Shown here piece after piece: positions 1 to 5,387 of a DNA stretch of 5,387 nucleotides (positions are counted from its first letter, which is position 1; every line of letters begins with the position of its first letter). The notes beneath the pieces were generated by a model. That model was given only the letters and a program-made list of their open reading frames with translations. It was not told the origin of the DNA and did not search any database. The position numbers and the translations under genes are program-made. The DNA comes from Candidatus Krumholzibacteriia bacterium (GTDB taxonomy: Bacteria; Krumholzibacteriota; Krumholzibacteriia; LZORAL124-64-63): contig JAOZJV010000143.1 of assembly GCA_029935695.1 (NCBI GenBank), positions 2,772 through 8,158 of the forward strand, written 5' to 3'.

Positions 1-1742
1 TCCACATCCAGGGTGCCGGGAACCCCCGTCCACATTTCGGTGGCGGGATCACCCATGACATTGTTCCAGACAGCCCAAATTTCTGCACGGTCGGGCTCAG
101 CCAGGTAATAACCGCTGTAGAGAGCCATTTTACCCAGAGTGTGGGCTACGCCGATGCGGTGATCGCCTCTGTTAAGCAACCCGTCCCAGGCGCCCAGATA
201 ATAGCAGTTGTTGTAACGGGTGTGGGTGCCGGTGGTGGCGGTGCCGATGGCAGCTACGGCGCCTCCGTTGGGCGCCCGCAACCAGGCTTCGCTGCGGCAG
301 GTCGTAGCACTGGCAAAGCTGCCCGAGTCACAGGTTGGCAGCAGGGCTATGGCCAACTTGCCTCCGTTGTTCAAAGACGTCACGTGCCCATTGCTGATGC
401 CGCTGGTTCCCAGATAACCCCGGTAGCCATAAGCCGAGACGCCGGCTCCCACCTGACTCATCATCGGATTGACGAAGTTTCCCGACCAGGTTGTGTCGAC
501 CTGGGACCAACCGTTGAACAGAAGCTGACCCTTCAGCCACTGATTGGTGTAGATAGTGGTGATTCCTGAAGCACTGGGGTCGCCCTGCAGGCAGGCCCGG
601 CCGTACCAGTCGGTGTCATCCATGGGGGGTGTTTTTTCATACCCCACAATTTTGCTGATGACGACGTTCATTTCGGTTTCATTGTTGAAGGAAACTCGGC
701 CAATGTGCGCGTCGGCCAGGATATCGTCTCCGTCAAGAGTCGTGTAATAGTGATCGCCGCCGCCATGGTATCCGGACAGTTCCTCATACCAGGAGGGCAC
801 CATATAGTCGCCACCCACATCACCGAAAATGGTAATGAATTCCAGTGGAGGAATGTTCTGGTTGTCATAGACACCCTGGATAGCGTTTTTGATGGCAACA
901 GTGTCGCCACCAAAGAGAGAAATGTTCAGATCGACAACGTGGTAGCCCTGCAGGCGCCGCCAGTTCAAGAGTGGTTCGATGCCATTGATGATTGATGAAC
1001 TGCCTTCATGAATAGCCAGGTAAGTGCCCAGCGGGGAAACGGTGATGTTGGCAGATTTCAGATTGTTGGCCTGGAATCCCAGAATCTCGCTTTCCATTTG
1101 GGTCACAAAAGACTGGGGCAGGGGGCGGTTGCTGGTCCGGGCAGTGGCAGCCTGGGGATCGGGAATGAACGACAGTTTCAACCGGGTTTCGGTCCAGACC
1201 ACGGCCTGTTTCCGGGCTGGATCATAATCTACGGGATTAACAGTCAGAGGCACCACCGTTTGACCGGCGAGGATGGCCGGGCGGCCCACCTTGATTTCAG
1301 GACTGGCAGCCGGGGCTTTGGTTTTCTGGTAGGCAGTGGCCGAGAAGGAGAATTCTTCCCCTGAGGGGTCCTGAACCGGAAATATTTGCAGGTTGTCCAG
1401 GGTGGTGCTGCTGGCAGCAATGATTTCCACCGAGAGGCTCATGCCCTGGGGCACCGCCACCAGGCGGCTGATCACCGGAAGGCCCGGCTCACCGGTGGAT
1501 CCATGCACAACCGCCCCGGGAATTTCCAGGGTCTGCCAGGTCTGGTCTGCCCCCTGAACTTCTTTCAGTTCAGGTGCCGGCAATTGAAACACCAATTCAA
1601 GGGATTTGCTGTCAGAGCTTAATATCTGCCAGTTTTGCCCATTTTGAGCTGCCTGATCGGCAGCTTGGGCAAGGCTGAAAGTCAGCATCAGCAGCATGGT
1701 GATCACAAAACAGGCAGGTTTAGCAGAATTCCGGTTTATCAT
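1..1742 (-). CDS. Secreted gingipain-like (peptidase family C25) protein, 5' part only
   Basis: The reading frame stays open for 580 codons from the ATG at 1742-1740 and leaves the window at position 1 without a stop, so the C-terminus is missing. A GGGGA ribosome-binding site lies 5 nt before the ATG. Residues 1-27 look like a Sec signal peptide: basic start, hydrophobic core around VITMLLMLTFSL, likely cleavage after AQA. Residues about 38-195 resemble the C25 propeptide, with GEPGLPVISRLVAVPQG at 84-100. From about 235 the C25 catalytic domain follows: GDVGGDYMVP (307-316), DGDDILADAHIGR (337-349), then PTCDSGSF with Cys471 at the expected nucleophile position, SEAWLRA (484-490), NGGAVAAIGTAT (492-503), and NNVMGDP (560-566), which typically closes the domain. 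Family members are exported, often surface-attached cysteine endopeptidases. The usual GHG histidine motif upstream of the cysteine reads YGYRGY (438-443), so activity is uncertain. Whether a secretion-sorting domain follows cannot be seen. Family assignment is firm from recalled motifs; substrate is unknown. Confidence 0.88.
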   Translation of the reverse strand, partial: MINRNSAKPACFVITMLLMLTFSLAQAADQAAQNGQNWQILSSDSKSLELVFQLPAPELKEVQGADQTWQTLEIPGAVVHGSTGEPGLPVISRLVAVPQGMSLSVEIIAASSTTLDNLQIFPVQDPSGEEFSFSATAYQKTKAPAASPEIKVGRPAILAGQTVVPLTVNPVDYDPARKQAVVWTETRLKLSFIPDPQAATARTSNRPLPQSFVTQMESEILGFQANNLKSANITVSPLGTYLAIHEGSSSIINGIEPLLNWRRLQGYHVVDLNISLFGGDTVAIKNAIQGVYDNQNIPPLEFITIFGDVGGDYMVPSWYEELSGYHGGGDHYYTTLDGDDILADAHIGRVSFNNETEMNVVISKIVGYEKTPPMDDTDWYGRACLQGDPSASGITTIYTNQWLKGQLLFNGWSQVDTTWSGNFVNPMMSQVGAGVSAYGYRGYLGTSGISNGHVTSLNNGGKLAIALLPTCDSGSFASATTCRSEAWLRAPNGGAVAAIGTATTGTHTRYNNCYYLGAWDGLLNRGDHRIGVAHTLGKMALYSGYYLAEPDRAEIWAVWNNVMGDPATEMWTGVPGTLDV

Positions 1743-1802
1743 TTTTTTCCCCGGTTGGCATATACAGAAGTAAGGGCTTTCCCTGATTTAATTACAGACC
1801 TT

Positions 1803-1820
1803 CTATTTTACACTATTTTA
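1803..1820 (-). promoter_or_regulatory. Tandem 8-bp direct repeat, candidate -10 or operator region for the C25-like gene
   Basis: CTATTTTA occurs at 1803-1810 and again at 1813-1820, a 10-bp period or about one helical turn. Read on the minus strand, each copy gives TAAAAT, which resembles a sigma-70 -10 element, 60-80 bp upstream of the peptidase start codon. I found no good -35 at standard spacing for either copy. It could be a promoter, a binding site for a tandem-binding regulator, or chance in AT-rich DNA. Confidence 0.25.
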
Positions 1821-1873
1821 GTCCTTCATAGGCACATGTTTTCTAATTGTTACAAAAATTTAAGAATTGTTTC

Positions 1874-1941
1874 ATAGTGGTGAGGCTTTTCCACCGCTGG
1901 AACAGGTTTTGCTTTCGGATGAAGCGGCGGGAAACCTTGTT
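1874..1941. other. Candidate structured RNA element: two adjacent hairpins
   Basis: Hairpin 1 pairs 1875-1882 with 1892-1899 (core GTGGTG with CACCGC, 9-nt loop, two G-T wobbles). Hairpin 2 is compound: 1901-1910 (AACAGGTTTT) pairs with 1931-1941 (GAAACCTTGTT) with one bulged T at 1937 and a terminal G-T wobble; inside it GCTTT (1911-1915) pairs with GAAGC (1921-1925). The two lie almost end to end, as in leader RNAs. I recognise no known riboswitch consensus. If transcribed toward korA it would need a promoter upstream of about 1874, which I cannot identify. On the other strand it would lie upstream of the peptidase gene. The pairing is seen directly; the function is unproven. Confidence 0.3.
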
Positions 1942-1976
1942 TTTGCCCATATTTGTGTATGTCCTGCAAAAACAGG
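1936..1976. repeat. Inverted repeat with 9-bp perfect arms and 19-nt spacer
   Basis: TGTTTTTGC at 1938-1946 is the exact reverse complement of GCAAAAACA at 1966-1974. One wobble and one C-G pair extend each arm to 1936 and 1976. The spacer 1947-1965 is not complementary. The left arm overlaps the 3' side of the preceding compound hairpin (TGTT at 1938-1941), so as RNA the two foldings would exclude each other. It could equally be a binding site for a dimeric regulator between the divergent genes. Confidence 0.35.
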
Positions 1977-2019
1977 AGGATATAGCTGGAAATAAAATGG
2001 TTGCGAAGACCTGCAATTT

Positions 2020-2047
2020 CTGGCATTTGGGCAAACGCTGGTATACA
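2020..2047 (+). promoter_or_regulatory. Candidate extended -10 promoter for korAB
   Basis: TATACA at 2042-2047 is preceded by TGG at 2039-2041, giving an extended -10 arrangement (TGn then the hexamer). CTGGCA at 2020-2025 matches TTGACA in four of six positions with a 16-bp spacer. Transcription would start near 2053-2056, giving an untranslated leader of about 150 nt that contains the two hairpins before korA. This assumes a sigma-70-like consensus, which may not hold in this lineage. Confidence 0.4.
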
Positions 2048-2077
2048 TTTTCCTGTTACTGCACCAGTATGGTGTGG

Positions 2078-2128
2078 CCTCTCTCAAGGGGGAGGATAAC
2101 TTTCGCCCGATCCCCTTTCAGGATCGGG
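2078..2128 (+). promoter_or_regulatory. Two leader hairpins upstream of korA
   Basis: The first hairpin pairs CCTCTCT (2078-2084) with GGGGAGG (2089-2095) using two G-T wobbles and a very short loop. The second is perfect: CCCGATCC at 2106-2113 with GGATCGGG at 2121-2128 and a 7-nt loop. Neither is followed by a T-run, so they are not ordinary intrinsic terminators. They may stabilise the korAB messenger or take part in leader control; no known regulatory RNA family is recognised. Confidence 0.35.
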
Positions 2129-2182
2129 ACGACCCAGAACACCTATTCCCTCTCCTGCTGACTCTAAAGCTGGATTGAGGGT

Positions 2183-2189
2183 GAGGAGG
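2183..2189 (+). promoter_or_regulatory. Ribosome-binding site of korA, with long spacing
   Basis: GAGGAGG is a strong Shine-Dalgarno match but ends 13 nt before the ATG at 2203, longer than the usual 5-9 nt. An in-frame TGA at 2182-2184 with no start codon between fixes 2203 as the first possible start. CTCCT at 2152-2156 can pair with AGGAG at 2184-2188, so the site could be partly masked in the mRNA. Confidence 0.6.
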
Positions 2190-2202
2190 CGACCGTAAAG
2201 TC

Positions 2203-4044
2203 ATGTCTTCTGAACTCATCAGACAAGACGATGTCACCATTCGTTTCGCTGGAGACTCCGGCGACGGGATGCAGCTGACCGGCACTCAGTTTACTGATAC
2301 GACCGCCAAGGTCGGCAACGACCTGGCCACATTCCCCGATTTCCCTTCCGAGATCCGGGCCCCGGCAGGCACCCGCGCGGGTGTTTCCGGATTCCAGATC
2401 CATTTCAGTTCCCACGATATTTATACTCCCGGTGACGCTCCGACCGTCCTGGTGGCCATGAATCCCGCGGCGCTGATCACCAACTACAAGGATTTGCGTC
2501 CCGGCGGCATCATCCTGGTCAACACCGGTGCTTTCACCGAGAAAGATCTGAAAAAAGCCGAATTGGATGCCAATCCTCTGGAAGACGGCACTCTTGCCGG
2601 CTACCGTGTGATCCAGGAAGACATCAACCAGCGGACCATCGAGGCTCTCGCAGGCACCGAATTGAGTAAAAAAGATGTGCTGCGCTGCAAGAACTTCTAC
2701 ACCCTCGGAATGATGTACTGGCTGTTCAGTCGCCCCTGCGAGCCCACTCTCGAGTGGTTGACCAAGAAATTTGCCAAGAAGCCAGAATTGGCCGAGGCCA
2801 ACTCCAAGGCTTTGAAAGCCGGTTACAACCATGGTGAGCTGCTGCGTCTTTTCCAGGGCCGTTACGAAGTGCCCCGGGATGAGACTGTGGAGAAGGGCAC
2901 CTACCGGAATATTATAGGTAATGAAGCAGTGGCCATTGGCCTGGCTGTGGGCGCGCATCAGGCAGGCCTGAAGGTCTTCCTTGGTTCGTATCCCATCACC
3001 CCGGCCACTGATATTCTGCAGTACCTGTCCGTGATGAAGAATCACGACATCATCACCTGCCAGATGGAAGACGAGATTGCCGGTATCTGCACCGCCATCG
3101 GTGGCAGCTTTGCCGGTCGTCTGGGTATCACCACCACTTCAGGTCCCGGCCTGGCGTTGAAGACCGAGGCTCTGGGCCTGGCCGTCATCACCGAGCTGCC
3201 CCTGGTTGTGGTCAACGTGCAGCGTGCTGGTCCATCGACTGGTTTGCCCACCAAAGTGGAGCAGGCTGACCTGTTGCAAAGTATCTACGGTCGCAACGGT
3301 GAAGCTCCCATCCCCGTGCTGGCATGCAGCTGTCCCGCCGACGCCTTCGAGTGCGCGGTGGAAGCCTGCCGCATCGCGGTGGAATTCATGACTCCGGTGA
3401 TTCTGTTGAGCGATAACTACATCGCCAACGGCACCGAGCCCTGGAAGCTGCCTGAGATGGAAAGTTTACCTGAGTTCAAGGTGAAGTTTGCCACTGATCC
3501 TGAAGGCTTCAGTCCTTACACCCGTGACGAAAGACTGGTTCGTAACTGGGCCCGTCCCGGAACTCCCGGTATGGAGCACCGCATCGGTGGTCTGGAAAAA
3601 GACTATGTCACCGGTTCGGTGAGTCACGATCCCGACAACCATGAGCTCATGTGCCAGACCCGTCTGGACAAGGTCATGGGTATTGCCGAGACCATTGAAA
3701 CACCCAAGCTGAATGGTCCCGACGAGGGCGATCTGCTGGTTGTTGCCTGGGGTTCCACCTACGGTGCGACCCGGGCGGCATGTGAACGCATGCAGAAGGA
3801 AGGCGTGGCCGTATCGCACATGCACATGCGCCACCTGTATCCTTTCCCCAAGGGGCTGAGAGAAATCTTCAGCAACTTCAAGCGTATTGTCGTTCCCGAA
3901 ATGAACTTTGGCCAGCTGGCCCGGATTCTCACCAGTGAGTACCCCGAGTTCAAATTTGAAACGCATCACAAGGTCAAGGGCAAGCCCTTCCAGGCCTTCC
4001 AGCTGAAACTCCACTTCGAATCAATTCTGGAGGAAAAGTCATGA
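2203..4044 (+). CDS. korA: 2-oxoglutarate (2-oxoacid):ferredoxin oxidoreductase, fused gamma-alpha subunit
   Basis: This 613-residue protein has the domain order of a fused gamma-alpha KorA. The gamma domain covers about residues 10-215 and opens with GDSGDGMQLTG (17-27). The pyrimidine/substrate-binding domain starts near 233 and carries YPITPATDIL (263-272), MEDEIAG (288-294), TTSGPGLALKTEALGLA (311-327) and the hallmark QRAGPSTGLPT (340-350). The C-terminal domain follows from about 508 (LLVVAWGSTYGA) to 613. With KorB it should catalyse CoA-dependent oxidative decarboxylation of 2-oxoglutarate to succinyl-CoA with reduction of ferredoxin, or the reverse carboxylation. It is cytoplasmic and thiamine-diphosphate-dependent. 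Length is normal for fused forms and all key motifs look intact. The start is fixed by an upstream in-frame stop at 2182-2184. The gene overlaps korB by 4 bp. 2-oxoglutarate is the best guess from the subunit plan, but pyruvate or another 2-oxoacid cannot be excluded from sequence alone. Confidence 0.93.
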   Translation: MSSELIRQDDVTIRFAGDSGDGMQLTGTQFTDTTAKVGNDLATFPDFPSEIRAPAGTRAGVSGFQIHFSSHDIYTPGDAPTVLVAMNPAALITNYKDLRPGGIILVNTGAFTEKDLKKAELDANPLEDGTLAGYRVIQEDINQRTIEALAGTELSKKDVLRCKNFYTLGMMYWLFSRPCEPTLEWLTKKFAKKPELAEANSKALKAGYNHGELLRLFQGRYEVPRDETVEKGTYRNIIGNEAVAIGLAVGAHQAGLKVFLGSYPITPATDILQYLSVMKNHDIITCQMEDEIAGICTAIGGSFAGRLGITTTSGPGLALKTEALGLAVITELPLVVVNVQRAGPSTGLPTKVEQADLLQSIYGRNGEAPIPVLACSCPADAFECAVEACRIAVEFMTPVILLSDNYIANGTEPWKLPEMESLPEFKVKFATDPEGFSPYTRDERLVRNWARPGTPGMEHRIGGLEKDYVTGSVSHDPDNHELMCQTRLDKVMGIAETIETPKLNGPDEGDLLVVAWGSTYGATRAACERMQKEGVAVSHMHMRHLYPFPKGLREIFSNFKRIVVPEMNFGQLARILTSEYPEFKFETHHKVKGKPFQAFQLKLHFESILEEKS

Positions 4045-5039
4045 GTGACATCCAACAGCTGAAAGCCAAGGACTTCAAGTCCGACCAGGAAGTACGCTGG
4101 TGCCCGGGCTGTGGTGATTATTCCATCATCAACGGTGTTCAGGCCACCATGGCTGATATGGGTATTGCCAAGGAAAACGTTGTTGTGGTTTCGGGTATCG
4201 GTTGTTCCAGCCGTTTCCCTTACTACATGGACACCTTCGGATTCCACGGGATCCATGGTCGGGCCAATGCCATCGCCACAGGCGTGAAGGTGGCCAATCC
4301 CGATCTGGCCGTATGGGTGATCACTGGTGACGGCGATGGTCTTTCCATCGGTGGCAACCACATGATCCACTCTCTGCGGCGCAACGTGAACATGAAGATC
4401 ATCCTGTTCAACAACGAGATCTACGGTCTGACCAAAGGCCAGTATTCTCCCACTTCCCCACAGGGTTTGAAGACCAAAACCTCTCCCTACGGTTCGGTGG
4501 ATGCTCCTTTCAATCCTGTTCAGCTGGCTCTTGGCGCCGGGTCCTCTTTTGTGGCCCGCACCATGGATGTGCGTCCCAAGCACATGAAAGCCGTGCTGAA
4601 GGCCGCTGCCGAGCACGAAGGTTCCGCCTTTGTGGAAATCTGGCAGAACTGCGTCATTTTCAATGACGGGGCCTATAAGGAGTGGACGGACAAGAAGGTT
4701 CGCGACGAGCAGACCATCGACCTGGTCGACGGCCAGCCGATGATCTACGGCGCGGAGAAGGACAAGGGCCTGAAGGTTGACGGCTTTGATGTCAAAATCG
4801 TGCCAGCAGCCGAGGCTTCCATTTGGGATAGCCGTGTGGAATCTCCTGGTCCTGCTTTCATCATGTCGCAGTTGGACAATGATCCCAACATGCCTCGTCC
4901 TTTTGGTGTTTTCCGCATGGTGAATAAACCCACCTTGGATGGTCTGGTTGCTGACCAGATCCAGGAAGTCACCAAGAGCAAGGGTGAAGGCGATATCAAG
5001 GATCTGCTCTACACTCCTGATTGCTGGGTTGTGGATTAA
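4041..5039 (+). CDS. korB: 2-oxoglutarate (2-oxoacid):ferredoxin oxidoreductase, beta subunit
   Basis: This 332-residue protein is the thiamine diphosphate and iron-sulfur subunit that partners KorA. CPGCG at 21-25 (Cys21, Cys24), Cys55 in GIGCSSRFP and Cys204 in WQNCVIFND fit the four [4Fe-4S] ligands of the beta subunit. The diphosphate/Mg site is GDGDGLSIGGNH (96-107) followed by FNNEIYGLTKGQ (123-134), with SPTS next (136-139). PFNPVQLALGAGSSFVAR (156-173) is typical of KorB-type chains. The ATG overlaps the korA stop as ATGA, and GGAGG at 4029-4033 inside korA sits 7 nt before it, so the two should be translationally coupled in equal amounts. Electrons would leave through the cluster to a ferredoxin; no ferredoxin, delta or separate gamma gene is present here. 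The C-terminal part from about 225 is the usual KorB extension, and nothing is truncated. Confidence 0.94.
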   Translation: MSDIQQLKAKDFKSDQEVRWCPGCGDYSIINGVQATMADMGIAKENVVVVSGIGCSSRFPYYMDTFGFHGIHGRANAIATGVKVANPDLAVWVITGDGDGLSIGGNHMIHSLRRNVNMKIILFNNEIYGLTKGQYSPTSPQGLKTKTSPYGSVDAPFNPVQLALGAGSSFVARTMDVRPKHMKAVLKAAAEHEGSAFVEIWQNCVIFNDGAYKEWTDKKVRDEQTIDLVDGQPMIYGAEKDKGLKVDGFDVKIVPAAEASIWDSRVESPGPAFIMSQLDNDPNMPRPFGVFRMVNKPTLDGLVADQIQEVTKSKGEGDIKDLLYTPDCWVVD

Positions 5040-5060
5040 GGTTTTTTGATTGAAAAAATA

Positions 5061-5096
5061 ATGGGCCGCAGGTTTTGAATCTGCGGCCCGTTTTTT
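5061..5096 (+). terminator. Intrinsic terminator of korAB, probably bidirectional
   Basis: GGGCCGCAG (5063-5071) and CTGCGGCCC (5081-5089) form a perfect 9-bp GC-rich stem with a 9-nt loop, followed by six T residues at 5091-5096. It begins about 20 nt after the korB stop. On the minus strand the same stem is followed by T-rich sequence (complement of the A-run at 5053-5058), so it can also stop sfsA transcription arriving from the right. Confidence 0.93.
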
Positions 5097-5119
5097 ATCC
5101 TGTGCGGTGCTCCCCCGGA

Positions 5120-5387
5120 TTAAATCACAACAGGAATAATTTCATGGGGCTTGATGTCCTGAGTTCCTACCTCACACATCAATCCAAAAACTTCCACCCC
5201 GCTCGCCATCACTTTCCGTAACAATCGCCCATATTCCGGATCAATATCATCGGCCGGACCCACCGTCAGCGCGTCGCCACGCTGGATGCAAAACACCAGG
5301 ACGGCTCGGTCTCCTGCCTGAACCATGGCTTCCAATTCCAGCAGATGCTTGCGGCCTCGCTCGGTGGGTGAGTCGGGAAAGCGGGCG
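5120..5387 (-). CDS. sfsA: SfsA family protein (sugar fermentation stimulation / DNA-binding nuclease), C-terminal part
   Basis: Only the last 88 codons are in the window; the frame is open to the right edge and ends at TAA (5122-5120). The visible part begins ARFPDSPTERGRKHLLEL and continues with GDRAVLVFCIQR, then DDIDPEYGRLLRKVMASGVEV, and ends EIIPVVI. These match the conserved C-terminal half of SfsA, whose full length is usually about 230-245 residues, so roughly two thirds is missing beyond the edge. In enterobacteria SfsA was first linked to maltose metabolism and DNA binding, and the family is now generally annotated as a DNA/RNA nuclease; its role here is unknown. The gene converges on korB with 80 bp between stops and shares the terminator region. 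The family call is strong; the start and upstream context cannot be seen. Confidence 0.9.
   Translation of the reverse strand, partial: ARFPDSPTERGRKHLLELEAMVQAGDRAVLVFCIQRGDALTVGPADDIDPEYGRLLRKVMASGVEVFGLMCEVGTQDIKPHEIIPVVI

Larger units (their letters stand above)
1743..2202. other. Divergent intergenic region between the C25-like gene and korA
   Basis: These 460 bases contain no convincing gene. The left part (about 1743-1875) is AT-rich and should carry the promoter of the minus-strand peptidase gene. The middle (about 1874-1976) is dense in inverted repeats. The right part (about 2020-2202) holds a candidate promoter, two hairpins and the ribosome-binding site for korA. Short open frames across it resemble no family I know and lack a well-placed ribosome-binding site. 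The separate elements are listed as their own entries. Confidence 0.8.

Noticed and set aside
141..1622. Several plus-strand open frames of 60-140 codons across the left third
   Set aside because: They all lie opposite the continuous 580-codon C25 frame, have low-complexity or unrecognisable translations, and show no ribosome-binding sites. They are antisense shadows.
1773..1784. AGGG-CTTT-CCCT mini-hairpin in the peptidase leader
   Set aside because: A 4-bp stem with a 4-nt loop is too weak and too common to call a feature.
1847..1855. TTGTTACAA short palindrome as an operator
   Set aside because: Nine bases with 4-bp arms in AT-rich DNA is expected by chance and does not match the FNR or CRP spacing.
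1847..2161. Possible small protein in the intergenic region (frame to TGA at 2159-2161, or a shorter version from ATG 1997)
   Set aside because: The only nearby Shine-Dalgarno (GGAGG, 1975-1979) is 17 nt from ATG 1997, the composition is atypical, and the frame crosses the hairpins and the candidate promoter. Conservation in relatives would be needed to revive it.
2164..3045. A 293-codon minus-strand frame opposite the first half of korA
   Set aside because: Length alone is tempting, but the translation matches no family I know and korA is a clear conserved gene on the other strand. GC-rich third positions produce such frames.
3466..4616. Minus-strand frames of 182 and 216 codons opposite the korA/korB junction
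   Set aside because: Same reasoning: they mirror well-conserved korA and korB coding sequence and have no recognisable domain.
5120..5335. A 71-residue gene starting at the TTG at 5335-5333
   Set aside because: The frame stays open to the window edge and the upstream residues (FPDSPTERGRKHLLEL) are conserved SfsA sequence, so this is the internal end of sfsA rather than a separate gene.

Overview
The window suggests an anaerobic or microaerophilic Gram-negative bacterium, possibly from the FCB (Fibrobacterota-Chlorobiota-Bacteroidota) superphylum or a nearby candidate phylum. Three things point this way: a secreted gingipain-type (C25) cysteine peptidase homologue, a two-subunit 2-oxoacid:ferredoxin oxidoreductase with a fused gamma-alpha subunit, and moderately GC-rich coding DNA with AT-richer spacers. 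Strong purine-rich Shine-Dalgarno sequences lie before korA, korB and the peptidase gene. That argues mildly against Bacteroidota proper, where such sites are often weak. The taxonomic placement is inference only.

Layout: positions 1-1742 hold, on the minus strand, the first 580 codons of a large secreted peptidase-C25-like protein. It runs off the left edge and has no stop in the window. Positions 1743-2202 are a 460-bp divergent intergenic region, AT-rich on the peptidase side. It contains an 8-bp direct repeat, several inverted repeats that could fold as RNA, a candidate extended -10 promoter and two hairpins just upstream of korA. Positions 2203-5039 are a translationally coupled korA-korB pair on the plus strand, overlapping by 4 bp. 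A strong intrinsic terminator follows at about 5061-5096. Positions 5120-5387 hold, on the minus strand, the last 88 codons of sfsA, converging on korB.

How the genes relate: KorA and KorB together should form the enzyme that interconverts 2-oxoglutarate (or another 2-oxoacid) plus CoA with the acyl-CoA plus CO2, using ferredoxin. KorA supplies the gamma and pyrimidine-binding/substrate domains; KorB supplies the thiamine diphosphate and [4Fe-4S] centre. The peptidase homologue and SfsA are neighbours with no evident functional link. I see no phage, transposon, CRISPR, tRNA or rRNA. The two points most worth a second look are the apparent loss of the canonical catalytic histidine in the C25 homologue and the densely structured region in front of korA.
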